A stretch of 64,000 bases of DNA from Reinekea thalattae (GTDB lineage: Bacteria; Pseudomonadota; Gammaproteobacteria; Pseudomonadales; Natronospirillaceae): the NCBI RefSeq assembly GCF_008041945.1, contig NZ_VKAD01000001.1, positions 2,190,309-2,254,308 on the forward strand, read 5' to 3'. The notes under the pieces are model-generated. The model searched no databases. It was not told the origin of the DNA and saw only the letters and a list, made by a program, of their open reading frames with translations. Position numbers and translations under genes: made by a program. Below are positions 33,909-42,994 of this stretch, piece after piece (within the stretch, counting starts at the first letter, position 1; every line of letters starts with the position of its first letter).

Positions 33909-36136
33909 TGGTTTGCCTTATTGCTTGATGATTTTTTACTTAATGCTAAAAGAGGGAGCAGGTAGATACTGAAAAAGAAAGATACCACCAACGAAGTTAC
34001 CAGTAAAAGCCCGAGGTTACGGGCGCCAGAGAACGACGAAAGGAAGAGTACCGAGAACGACACTAATGAAGTTAAGAAGCTTAAGAAAATAGGTACGCCG
34101 CTATATCCCATAACATAGCCAAAAGCTTTTGACGTCGACTGTGCAAATTTTTCCGGCAAGCTTTCTAACGCTGCCAGTGTATGAATGCTGTAGTCGATGA
34201 CTAAGCCAGTGATGATGGCAACAAAGATAATCGAAAAGGCATCAATACTCAGGCCTGCTGTTGCAATGATGCCAAGAGAAAAGAGCATCGAGCAAAAGCC
34301 GGGCACTAAACTCAACAGCGCTAAGCGAAGCTTTCGATAGAACGCCAACACGGTGATAAAGATTAGTACGCTGCCGATCAAAAAGGAGATCACCCAGTTG
34401 TTACGTAGGCGGCTGCGTTCGTCAGCCAGATCGTTAATCATGCCGTGTACAGAGAGGCTCCAGCCATCAGGCAGAGCTTGGCGCAAATCTTCAGTAGCCT
34501 GATAAAAATTATTTAAGTCATTAACGTCTTGATAGTGCACCATTCCACGTATCGAAAAGTAGCGATAAGAAGAATTAACTAAGGAGCCGAACTCAAGCGG
34601 GTCGTCGGTAGAGGAAGAATACACAATTAAGAACTGTTCAATTAGGCTGGGATAAATCCAAGCCTCCTGCTCAAAAAGGGATTCCTCATCGCCGTAAAAA
34701 TAATAATTAATGCGCTTAAGTACCGATAAAATTGAGTAGTTGTAGCCGACAGATTCATTTTCTTGAAGAATTTGGTTCATCTGCTCAATTTTTAATAACG
34801 CCTCTTGAGATAACAGTCCCGATGCTTCACCGGTGTCGATCTCTAAAAAATAAGGTACCGTTCCAAAGAAATGCTGGTTAATTAATTCATCGGATTTTTT
34901 AATAGTATTGGACGCTGGTAATTGGCCAATGGGGTAAGGCTCAATTTGCAGCTTAGGCAATTGCAATAAGCCTAAAACGCAGCACGCCGCTACGGTTATA
35001 AATAATGTTCGGCGATAGTTATGAATAACATTGAATATGCGTATTTGTACCAGCTGGAAACGCGGTAGAATTTTCTTCGTGCTGGCTTTGAAGCCTAAGT
35101 AAGGCAGCCATAAAAATACGCCAGCAAAGGTAATTACAACGGCAGCAGAGATTAGTAATCCAAGTTGACGATGACCTGAGCCGTCGATGAACAGCAAGGA
35201 AATAAAACCGGTGAGCGTGGAAATAGCAGTAAGAGAAAGCGGGAACAGCAGGCGTTGTTGAATGCTTCGTTTTTCTGCTTCCAATTCATAAAATTGGTGA
35301 TAAAAATAATGAATGATGTAATCACTGAGCAGGCCTAAACCGAATACCGGAACCAGCAAAACCAGAGGCGAATTATTCACGCCTAAAAACTGGATAAACA
35401 GGTAAGCACTGATCAATGAGGCTGCAATCAGCACCCAAGCTGAAGCCATTGCTCGCAGGTTGCGGAATATTATGAAGATGGCGGTGACCAAAATAAGCAG
35501 CAGCGGTAAAAATACTTTGATATCTTTTGTTAACAGATGCTCGGTTTTTGCCAAAATCGGTGAACGGCCGGTATATTCAAACGGCAGTATGGTTTGGTAG
35601 CTGGCTTGCAGTTCGGACATTTGCTGTTCGATCTGTAAAGGCAAAATGCTGTTGCCGAAATAGGTGAAAAACAGAAAAGCATCTTGATTACTGCTGATAT
35701 AGGATTGCAGCTCGGGGAACTGCTCGATAGTCGACGGTAACGCAGCAAAAAAAGCATCGTCTAGGGTTGCGATGTTGTCAGGTATGACTCGCTCAACAAC
35801 AATTTCATCCGACTCATAGCTTTCGCCAAACTCTTCTATTAAAACGGTTTGGCTTTTAATGACTCGGGCATTGATAAGTGAATCAACAGCAGAAACACCA
35901 TCCAATTGCTTTAGCTTCTCTGACAGGCCAGACATCTTTTGTAACATCGCTTTATTCAGCTCACTGCCTTCTGGCAGTGTTACTGAGACAATGACCGCGT
36001 TTCGTTGCGATAACAGAAGTTCGGTTTGCATATCTGCATATACGTCTAATACCTGATCTTTCGGTTCAGGCTTAAAAAGTACGCAGAGTGTTGAAATTAT
36101 AACAATAGCGAAAAGAAAGGCGGTTTTACGCAGCAT
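33905..36136 (-). CDS. MMPL/RND superfamily inner-membrane transporter
   Basis: 743 residues with the MMPL layout in two halves: span 1 (about 5-21), a large periplasmic loop (22-205), five spans (about 207-350), span 7 (373-393), a second periplasmic loop (394-575) and five further spans (580-735). The sterol-sensing-like region includes FGLGLLSDYIIHYFYHQFYE, and the second half has the equivalent ITGLVIDYSIHTL with aspartates suited to proton coupling. Relatives include HpnN and mycobacterial MmpL, which move hydrophobic lipids from the inner membrane. The start has AAGGATG seven bases upstream. It leads an operon with the LolA-like and outer-membrane barrel genes. The cargo is unknown. Confidence 0.88.
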   Translation of the reverse strand: MLRKTAFLFAIVIISTLCVLFKPEPKDQVLDVYADMQTELLLSQRNAVIVSVTLPEGSELNKAMLQKMSGLSEKLKQLDGVSAVDSLINARVIKSQTVLIEEFGESYESDEIVVERVIPDNIATLDDAFFAALPSTIEQFPELQSYISSNQDAFLFFTYFGNSILPLQIEQQMSELQASYQTILPFEYTGRSPILAKTEHLLTKDIKVFLPLLLILVTAIFIIFRNLRAMASAWVLIAASLISAYLFIQFLGVNNSPLVLLVPVFGLGLLSDYIIHYFYHQFYELEAEKRSIQQRLLFPLSLTAISTLTGFISLLFIDGSGHRQLGLLISAAVVITFAGVFLWLPYLGFKASTKKILPRFQLVQIRIFNVIHNYRRTLFITVAACCVLGLLQLPKLQIEPYPIGQLPASNTIKKSDELINQHFFGTVPYFLEIDTGEASGLLSQEALLKIEQMNQILQENESVGYNYSILSVLKRINYYFYGDEESLFEQEAWIYPSLIEQFLIVYSSSTDDPLEFGSLVNSSYRYFSIRGMVHYQDVNDLNNFYQATEDLRQALPDGWSLSVHGMINDLADERSRLRNNWVISFLIGSVLIFITVLAFYRKLRLALLSLVPGFCSMLFSLGIIATAGLSIDAFSIIFVAIITGLVIDYSIHTLAALESLPEKFAQSTSKAFGYVMGYSGVPIFLSFLTSLVSFSVLFLSSFSGARNLGLLLVTSLVVSFFFSIYLLPLLALSKKSSSNKANQ

Positions 36137-36563
36137 TCAACATCCTTATTACCTAAGAATTCATCAGGGTCATTTAACAGCGCTGTGAGAGGGTTAAAAC
36201 ATAGGACTAACGACAAATCATTAAGCCTCTCAACCGAGTTTAACTCTGAAACAAGAATAAAGGTCGCTATGGTTAACTTTTAAGAGCTAAACAGCAATAG
36301 CTAAAAGTCAGCATTTGCATTTCATTTGTGCTGGCTCACAGGGAGCGATAAAGCCCTTAACGTCAGCGGCGTTAAGTTTTGCCTCTACCTAGATATAGAT
36401 ATTATCGCCTTAAATCATAAAAGCATAAGTTGCTTTTTATTGTTTTCTGCTTCTCAATAACGACCCTACAATATTAAGTAAGTTAGATGCGAAGCCATCA
36501 ATCTAACAGTATGGCTAGTCCAACAGCACGGCGTTATTACAGCATTACAGCTAGGGTATTGAT
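36137..36563. other. 427-base divergent intergenic region
   Basis: Lies between the divergent MMPL operon and gabD, so it holds two promoters; neither is obvious. It contains a hairpin with a T run (listed separately). No gene, RNA gene or mobile element seen. Confidence 0.5.
36356..36380 (+). other. Orphan terminator-like hairpin
   Basis: 7-bp perfect stem CTTAACG / CGTTAAG with a 7-base loop followed by TTTT on the plus strand. No plus-strand gene precedes it, so it may end a small RNA or a lost gene, or be an attenuator. Confidence 0.4.
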
Positions 36564-38030
36564 ATGAAAGCAACTTTGTTACAGCCAGCATTACTAAAAA
36601 GTGAATCCTATATCGACGGTCAGTGGGTCAAAGCCGGCTCGGGAAAAACCTTTGCCGTGACCAATCCAGCCAATGGTGAGGTGATAATAGAGGTTTGTGA
36701 TGCAGCTGTTGATGAAACGAATCGGGCGATTGCCGCTGCAGATAATGCTCTTAAGGGCTGGCAAGCGCTTACAGCGAAAGAACGCAGCCAGTTATTACGT
36801 CGCTGGTACCAGTTGATTCTAGAAAATGAAGAAGACTTGGCAACGCTGATGACTTTGGAGCAGGGTAAGCCATTAGCCGAAGCTCGGGGCGAAGTGAATT
36901 ACGGAGCCTCCTTTATTGATTGGTTTGCCGATGAGGCGCGGCGTATTTATGGCGATGTCATTCCAAGCTTTGCTAACGATCGTAAAGTGCTGACCATTAA
37001 ACAGCCAGTGGGTGTGGTTGCGGCAATTACGCCTTGGAACTTCCCGATTGCGATGATTACGCGTAAGGCGGCCCCGGCACTGGCCGCAGGTTGTACCATT
37101 GTTATTAAACCGTCGGAAGAAACGCCTTTGTGTGCACTAGCGTTAGCCGAACTAGCAGACCAGGCGGGCATTCCTGCTGGGGTGTTGAATGTTGTTACGG
37201 GTAAAGATTCCAAAGCCATTGGCGGTGTGCTGACCGGTCACACTGCGGTGCGTAAACTGAGTTTCACTGGGTCAACGCCGGTGGGTAAGTTGTTGTTATC
37301 TCAGTGTGCACAAACCGTTAAACGTACCTCGATGGAATTAGGTGGTAACGCGCCCTTTATTGTTTTTGATGATGCCGATTTAGATGCCGCTGTCGATGGT
37401 TTGCTGGCTTCAAAATATCGCAATGCTGGCCAAACCTGTGTTTGTGCTAATCGAATTTTAGTGCAAGACGGCGTTTATGATGCCTTTGCAGAAAAATTAG
37501 CCGAACGTGTTAAACAGTTTAAAACCGCCGATGGTTTCAGTGAAAACACGACGATTGGCCCGCTGATTAATCCCGCCGCTATCGATAAGGTACAACAGCT
37601 GGTTGAGCAAGCGGTTGCTAACGGCGCCAAAATTTTAATTGGTGGTACGACAGCCAGCGATGTTGGTGCGCAGTTTTTCCAGCCAACGGTGCTGACAGAT
37701 GTCACCGATGATATGACTATCTTTTCTTCCGAAATTTTTGGCCCCGTCGCGCCGCTGTTTCGTTTTAATTCAGAACAGGAAGCCATTGATATGGCAAACG
37801 ATACGCCCTTTGGTTTGGCATCCTATTTTTACTCTGAAAACATGGCGCGTATTTGGCGGGTTTCTGAAGCCTTGGAGTACGGCATTGTTGGCGTCAATGA
37901 AGGGCTTATCTCCAGTGAGGTGGCGCCGTTTGGCGGTGTAAAAGAATCCGGCAGTGGCCGTGAAGGTTCTAAATACGGCATCGATGAATATGTCGAAATT
38001 AAATATATTTGCTTAGGTGGTTTAAGTTAG
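36564..38030 (+). CDS. gabD: Succinate-semialdehyde dehydrogenase
   Basis: NAD(P)-dependent aldehyde dehydrogenase oxidising succinate semialdehyde to succinate, the last step of GABA degradation. The 488 residues contain TPWNFPIAM, FTGSTPVGK, catalytic E258 in MELGGNAP and the nucleophile C292 in GQTCVCANR, the double-Cys motif of GabD. The C-terminus GREGSKYGIDEYVEIKY also fits. It is transcribed alone, but lies close to the polyamine genes to its right that would yield GABA; the transaminases needed in between are at 24032-25354 and 49679-51022. Confidence 0.93.
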   Translation: MKATLLQPALLKSESYIDGQWVKAGSGKTFAVTNPANGEVIIEVCDAAVDETNRAIAAADNALKGWQALTAKERSQLLRRWYQLILENEEDLATLMTLEQGKPLAEARGEVNYGASFIDWFADEARRIYGDVIPSFANDRKVLTIKQPVGVVAAITPWNFPIAMITRKAAPALAAGCTIVIKPSEETPLCALALAELADQAGIPAGVLNVVTGKDSKAIGGVLTGHTAVRKLSFTGSTPVGKLLLSQCAQTVKRTSMELGGNAPFIVFDDADLDAAVDGLLASKYRNAGQTCVCANRILVQDGVYDAFAEKLAERVKQFKTADGFSENTTIGPLINPAAIDKVQQLVEQAVANGAKILIGGTTASDVGAQFFQPTVLTDVTDDMTIFSSEIFGPVAPLFRFNSEQEAIDMANDTPFGLASYFYSENMARIWRVSEALEYGIVGVNEGLISSEVAPFGGVKESGSGREGSKYGIDEYVEIKYICLGGLS

Positions 38031-38068
38031 TCAGCCTAAGAAAATCAAGTAAGCGAGCATCAAAAAAA

Positions 38069-38090
38069 ACCGCCAGCTAGGCGGTTTTTT
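38069..38090. terminator. Terminator between gabD and hpxO
   Basis: 6-bp stem ACCGCC / GGCGGT with a 5-base loop, preceded by A7 and followed by T5, between convergent genes. Confidence 0.88.
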
Positions 38091-38135
38091 GATTATTTAG
38101 AGCAAGCTAGTTCTAGTTGCTATCGCGGTTGGTTC

Positions 38136-39293
38136 CTAGTCCAGTGGGCTGCCAAAAATATTAGACAGAATCCCCTTGGTAATGTTGCTACCGTCTTCTT
38201 GGCGCAACTCGTTGTACCAATTCAGAGTAACCTGCTTATCTTTCATATGGGTGACATCACAACGGCTACGAGCACGCAATACCAGTTCGTTGGCGCGTGG
38301 CGCGCGTTTGTTTTGATAGCGTACTAGCGCATCTTCAACACCATAGGTGTTTGTTTGTAGAGCAATGGCTAAAAAGACCGCGTCTTCCATTGCCATGCAA
38401 CCGCCTTGGCCGATATCGGGTGTGGTGCCATGACCGGCATCACCTAATAGCGCGACACGGCCACGAGTCCAGTTGCTAAAGGGTTCAACATCGCAAATTT
38501 CGACACGGTTGGTGCGTTCTGGGTCGATCCGATCAATTAGGTCCTGTACCGGTTTCGCCCAGCCAGTGAAGTATTCTTTTAGCTGTGTTTTGTAGTTTTC
38601 GCGCTCGTTGGCTAGGCCTTGTGGTAATGGCACATCAAAGAAGAAATAAAAGCGATTTTCACCAATCGGCATCAGAGAGACACGTTTGCCTTCGCCAACA
38701 AAGGTTGTCCATTGGGTGGCTGGCGCAATAGCTTCATCAATTTCGACCAGACCATTCCAGTTAACATAGCCAGCGTAACGACGTTCTGTGTTGCTGCCCA
38801 GGACATAAGGGCGAACGATAGAATGAGATCCGTCTGAACCAATCAGTAAATCTCCAGTTTCGACATGGCCGCCAGCAAAGTTTGCCGTAACCACACCGTT
38901 GTCTTCGCTAAGATCTACAAGTTCGGCACCTAGGGTGACGTCTTCAGCGCCAAACTCTTCTAAAAGCATGGCTTGAAGTTCGGTTCGCGAAACCGGATAA
39001 GCGCGCTGGCCGGCTTCTTTATACAGAGGTTCAAGGCTGAACTGAGTCATAACGTCACCAGAGTCGCCTTCAAGATAAGCTAGGCTGTCCATCTGTCCGC
39101 CCAGCTTTGCAACCTGTTCTGTTAGCCCTAGATAGTTAAGGCACTTAACGCCATTAGACCAAAGCGACAAGGCTGCGCCAACTGGCTTGATCTCTTCGAC
39201 CTTTTCGAAGATTTTGACCTGATAACCAATGTTTTTTAGGGCAATACCAGCACAAAGGCCACCCATTCCTGCACCAATAATAATTACTTTCAT
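38136..39293 (-). CDS. hpxO: FAD-dependent urate hydroxylase (HpxO-like)
   Basis: Flavoprotein monooxygenase that hydroxylates urate to 5-hydroxyisourate with NADH and oxygen, an alternative to uricase. The 385 residues follow Klebsiella HpxO closely: dinucleotide motif [89 protein letters not shown] and [22 protein letters not shown]. The ATG at 39293 has AGGA five bases upstream; the ATG two codons earlier is inside that site. No other purine-degradation genes are in the window, so its product must be processed elsewhere. Confidence 0.9.
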   Translation of the reverse strand: MKVIIIGAGMGGLCAGIALKNIGYQVKIFEKVEEIKPVGAALSLWSNGVKCLNYLGLTEQVAKLGGQMDSLAYLEGDSGDVMTQFSLEPLYKEAGQRAYPVSRTELQAMLLEEFGAEDVTLGAELVDLSEDNGVVTANFAGGHVETGDLLIGSDGSHSIVRPYVLGSNTERRYAGYVNWNGLVEIDEAIAPATQWTTFVGEGKRVSLMPIGENRFYFFFDVPLPQGLANERENYKTQLKEYFTGWAKPVQDLIDRIDPERTNRVEICDVEPFSNWTRGRVALLGDAGHGTTPDIGQGGCMAMEDAVFLAIALQTNTYGVEDALVRYQNKRAPRANELVLRARSRCDVTHMKDKQVTLNWYNELRQEDGSNITKGILSNIFGSPLD

Positions 39294-39701
39294 ATTCATC
39301 CTATGAGGCGGGGTTTAGGTACCGCGCCATTTGCACACTGTAAAAAGATTCATTTTATCAAAGCATTAACAGGGCCATCTTTATCATTGAGCCCTACTGA
39401 TTGCATGAATGATTGACCTGACGACATTACCGAATACTAAATAGTTGTGCAACCGGTCAGGTTATGGCGAGGCTTTAAGGCTGTTGTGCTAATCCAGCAA
39501 AAGCGGAGTAGTAGGCGGTAGCCAAGTTATCGACCAAGATACACAACTAGCCTCAGCTTGCACCATTAGAGTTGGTTTTGGCGATAGGCTTCACTGTTTT
39601 GGCGCGAAAGTGGTGAACTCTTCACCATCAATTAGCGTATTAAATGATAATGTCAGCTGCTATTAGCTGGTTCAGCCAGATAACAAAAAAAGGACACGCT
39701 G
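39294..39701. other. 408-base divergent intergenic region
   Basis: Lies between divergent hpxO and the SDR gene. It contains a 7-bp inverted repeat ACCTGAC (39416-39422) / GTCAGGT (39456-39462), 33 bases apart, which might be a regulator site. Nothing else is recognised. Confidence 0.45.
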
Positions 39702-40412
39702 TTGAATATACTGATTGCAGGCGGCTCTGGAGGTATCGGTCGGGCGTTAATACAGCAATGCCAAATCGAGTACCCAGAAGCGCAAATACACGCAACCTAT
39801 CGCACTGAAATTGCTACTGATTCAATAGCTGCAGGTGTTCAGTGGTGGCAAGTCGACTTTGCTGTTGAAGATTCACTGCTTGAACTTGCTCAAGCGGTTG
39901 CCTCGTTTGATTTGATCATTTGTGCGACAGGCTTTTTATGGTCAGAAAATCATCGGCCAGAAAAGTCGGTGAGCCAGTTCGACACAGACTTTTTTATTCA
40001 AAATATTACCGCCAATACCGTACCGACCTTATTGCTGGCAAAGCATTTTTCTAAACATCTTAAGGCCAGTGGCCGAGGCGTGTTGGTGTCGTTTTCTGCG
40101 CGTATTGGCAGCATTACAGATAATCAATTAGGCGGTTGGATCAGTTATCGCAGTGCTAAGGCTGCACTGAACATGGCGGTGAAAACCATAGCGGTTGAGT
40201 GGCAACGAACACAACCAAACAGCTGTATTTTTGCCTTCCATCCTGGCACGACTGACACTGCGTTGTCGCAGCCGTTTCAAAAAAGCGTGCCGAACGGAAA
40301 ACTGTTTACAGCGACCTATGTTGCACAGTGTTTATTACGTCTCATTGAACAAACCAGCAGCGAGCAAACCGGTCAGCTGTTAGCTTACGATGGCACGCGT
40401 ATCGACTGGTAA
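39702..40412 (+). CDS. Short-chain dehydrogenase/reductase (C-factor-like)
   Basis: 236 residues with the Rossmann motif AGGSGGIGRAL at residues 6-16 and the catalytic YxxxK in ISYRSAKAAL, preceded by VSFSARIGS with the catalytic serine region. It resembles short SDRs related to CsgA/C-factor and YbbO-type oxidoreductases; substrate is unknown. Translation starts at TTG: AGGA lies seven bases upstream and the glycine motif follows as expected, with no upstream in-frame ATG. Confidence 0.85.
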   Translation: MNILIAGGSGGIGRALIQQCQIEYPEAQIHATYRTEIATDSIAAGVQWWQVDFAVEDSLLELAQAVASFDLIICATGFLWSENHRPEKSVSQFDTDFFIQNITANTVPTLLLAKHFSKHLKASGRGVLVSFSARIGSITDNQLGGWISYRSAKAALNMAVKTIAVEWQRTQPNSCIFAFHPGTTDTALSQPFQKSVPNGKLFTATYVAQCLLRLIEQTSSEQTGQLLAYDGTRIDW

Positions 40413-40441
40413 TTACGGATGTACTGGTCTGCTATGAGGTG

Positions 40442-41149
40442 TTAATGCGTTAAGAATCGAGCAATCCAGCGCATCACCGTATCTGAATCGGCAGCATTAT
40501 TTCGTAAAGATTCAATGCCTTGTTCATACAGAGCATCATCGAACACGCCTAATTCGTTACGCATCTGGATAACGTCTTCAATAAATTTAACTGAAAACTC
40601 AGGATGGCCTTGAATCGTTATGATGTGTTCGTCTTTAGCCAACATGTAGGCTGGGCAAAAGTCACTGGTCGCTAAGGTCTCAACCTCAGCAGGCAGCTCA
40701 GTCACCTGATCCTGATGGCTGACTAGAATGTGGATATTGTTTTTGTCTGGCGTCATCCAGTCAGGCTTTTGGATGACTTCATTGTTACTCAGGCCGATGC
40801 CCCAGCCTTTATTTGAGCGCTCAACCGTGCCGCCTAAAGCACGCATAATGATTTGGTGACCAAAGCAGATGCCCACGAGCTTGGTGCGCTTAGCATCGCA
40901 TTTTTGCAGCCAGTCGATCAGGTTTAACACCCAGTCTTCGTCGCTGTGCGCATCATGTACGCTGCCGGTCAGAATATAGCCGTCGCAGTCGTCTATTGGA
41001 TTGGGCAGCTGTTGTGCTAAGGCATCATAAAGCTGGAAGCTAAAGTCGCCATGCGGCGACAACGTCGCCTGAATCATATCGGCGTACTGACCATGATGGC
41101 TTGCTAATTTGGGGTCAACGAAGCCACAAACAATAATTCCTACTTTCAT
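40442..41149 (-). CDS. Class I glutamine amidotransferase-like protein
   Basis: 235 residues with the class I GATase triad: C95 in GICFGHQI and H182/E184 in IQGHPEFS. It belongs to the stand-alone GMP-synthase-like GATase group and not to the PuuD (peptidase C26) group, whose nucleophile motif is CRGLQE. Because it lies divergently next to puuC and no puuD is in the window, it may hydrolyse gamma-glutamyl-GABA in place of PuuD; this is inference. An alternative is an amidotransferase with an unrelated substrate. Confidence 0.82.
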   Translation of the reverse strand: MKVGIIVCGFVDPKLASHHGQYADMIQATLSPHGDFSFQLYDALAQQLPNPIDDCDGYILTGSVHDAHSDEDWVLNLIDWLQKCDAKRTKLVGICFGHQIIMRALGGTVERSNKGWGIGLSNNEVIQKPDWMTPDKNNIHILVSHQDQVTELPAEVETLATSDFCPAYMLAKDEHIITIQGHPEFSVKFIEDVIQMRNELGVFDDALYEQGIESLRNNAADSDTVMRWIARFLTH

Positions 41150-41430
41150 ACCTTGCTCTACCTCTGGCTGGTGATCGCTGACGCGCCGATGAACTAGGAT
41201 GGGGACGACAAGCGTTTGTGATTGAATACTTTACATTATTGGGTAACTTAAGGTAAAAGTATCTCTATAGGCTAATAATATTTAACAATTCGAGTTTGTC
41301 TAGCTCTGTGTGTCGAACACTGACGACGATAGCGTTGGCATTAAAACAACGCAGTCGCAAGACGACAACCGCAGTGACCAAACCACGAACCGATACACGC
41401 ACTTAATACACACTAAAAAATAGGCTGGGT

Positions 41431-42918
41431 ATGGCGACTCAAACATGGTCTGAAAAGGCGGCAACATTACACTATTCAACGCAGGCGTTTATTAATGGCC
41501 AATTGACGGATGCGATCAGCGGTCAGACATTCGACTGTTTTAACCCAGCAACCGGTGAACAATTAGGCAGTATTGCTCGTTGTGATCAGGCCGATGTTGA
41601 TCTGGCTGTTAAAGTTGCTCGGCAGCAGTTTGAAAGCCGAGTGTGGTCAGGTTTGGAGCCAGCTAAGCGAAAGCAGCAGTTACTTAAGTTTGCTGCCTTG
41701 GTTGAGCAAAATGTCGAAAAATTAGCCTTGCTAGATACCTTAGATGCAGGCAAACCGATTGCCGACACCCTCAGTTACGATGCCCCTGCAACGGCTCGTT
41801 GTATTGCTTGGAATGCCGAGGCGATCGATAAGCTATACGATGAAGTTGCCCCGACGACATCGAACGCACTGGCGTTAGTCACGCGTGAAGCCGTGGGTGT
41901 GGTTGCAGCCATTGTGCCTTGGAACTTCCCGTCGGTGATGGCGGCGTGGAAATTTGCAGCCGCGCTTGCGGCGGGCAATTCGATTATTGTCAAACCTTCT
42001 GAGAAAAGCCCGTTGTCGGCTATTTATCTTGCCGAGCTTGCTTTTGAAGCAGGCATACCAGCAGGGGTTTTCCAAGTTCTACCAGGCTTTGGTCACGAGG
42101 CGGGTCAAGCCTTGGCGCTGCACATGGATGTTGATTGCATTACCTTTACCGGCTCCACTGCAGTGGGTAAAAAGTTGGTCAGCTTTGCTGGTGAGTCGAA
42201 TCTAAAACGAACCTTTATGGAATGTGGCGGCAAAAGCCCTCACGTTATTTTCTCTGATGTTAAAGATTTGGATGCTGCCGTTAATACCGCTGCAGCCGCG
42301 ATTTGTTACAACCAGGGTGAAGTCTGTACCGCCGGTTCTAGATTGCTAGTGCAGCGTGAAATCTACGATCAGGTGGTGGAAAAATTAGTGCCGGCCATCG
42401 GCGCATGGCAACCAGCCAATCCGTTATTGGAATCGACCAAGGTTGGCGCAATTATCGATCAGCAGCAGCTGGATAAAATTCTTGGCTATATCGACATCGC
42501 TAAAAAAGAGGGCGCGAATTTATTGTGCGGTGGTCAACAGGTACAGCTTGGCAGCGGTGGCTTCTTTGTACAGCCGACAGTATTTACCGATGTCACAGCA
42601 GACATGACTATCTTTAAAGAAGAAATTTTCGGTCCGGTTTTGGCGGTTACGGTATTTGATACGGTCGAGCAAGGCATCGAGCTTGCCAACGATACTGAGT
42701 ATGGCTTGGCGGCGGGTATTTGGACGTCAGATATCTCCAAAGCAATTCAGTGTTCACGAGCATTGCGTGCAGGTACTGTATTTGTAAACAACTGGGATGG
42801 CGGTGATATGACCATGCCATTTGGTGGCTATAAACAAAGCGGCAATGGTCGCGATAAATCTCTGCATGCGATTGAGAAATACACCGAAATGAAGTCCACT
42901 TGGATCGAATTAAACTAG
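41431..42918 (+). CDS. puuC: Gamma-glutamyl-gamma-aminobutyraldehyde dehydrogenase
   Basis: NAD(P)-dependent aldehyde dehydrogenase of 495 residues. It has VPWNFPSVMAAWK, FTGSTAVGK, catalytic E264 in MECGGKSP and nucleophile C299 in GEVCTAGSR, with the C-terminal FGGYKQSGNGRDKSLHA typical of PuuC/KauB. PuuC oxidises gamma-glutamyl-gamma-aminobutyraldehyde (from PuuB) to gamma-glutamyl-GABA; Pseudomonas KauB also oxidises 4-aminobutyraldehyde and other omega-aldehydes, so it could serve both routes here. It is convergent with aguA across a shared terminator. Confidence 0.9.
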   Translation: MATQTWSEKAATLHYSTQAFINGQLTDAISGQTFDCFNPATGEQLGSIARCDQADVDLAVKVARQQFESRVWSGLEPAKRKQQLLKFAALVEQNVEKLALLDTLDAGKPIADTLSYDAPATARCIAWNAEAIDKLYDEVAPTTSNALALVTREAVGVVAAIVPWNFPSVMAAWKFAAALAAGNSIIVKPSEKSPLSAIYLAELAFEAGIPAGVFQVLPGFGHEAGQALALHMDVDCITFTGSTAVGKKLVSFAGESNLKRTFMECGGKSPHVIFSDVKDLDAAVNTAAAAICYNQGEVCTAGSRLLVQREIYDQVVEKLVPAIGAWQPANPLLESTKVGAIIDQQQLDKILGYIDIAKKEGANLLCGGQQVQLGSGGFFVQPTVFTDVTADMTIFKEEIFGPVLAVTVFDTVEQGIELANDTEYGLAAGIWTSDISKAIQCSRALRAGTVFVNNWDGGDMTMPFGGYKQSGNGRDKSLHAIEKYTEMKSTWIELN

Positions 42919-42943
42919 CCCATTCGTTAGGTTTAACGGCAAT

Positions 42944-42974
42944 AAAAAACCGAGCCTCAGCGCTCGGTTTTTTT
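42944..42974. terminator. Bidirectional terminator between puuC and aguA
   Basis: 6-bp stem CCGAGC / GCTCGG with a 6-base loop, preceded by A6 and followed by T7. It can end puuC on the plus strand and the polyamine operon on the minus strand. Confidence 0.9.
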
Positions 42975-42994
42975 ATGGCACAAACTTAAAAAAA

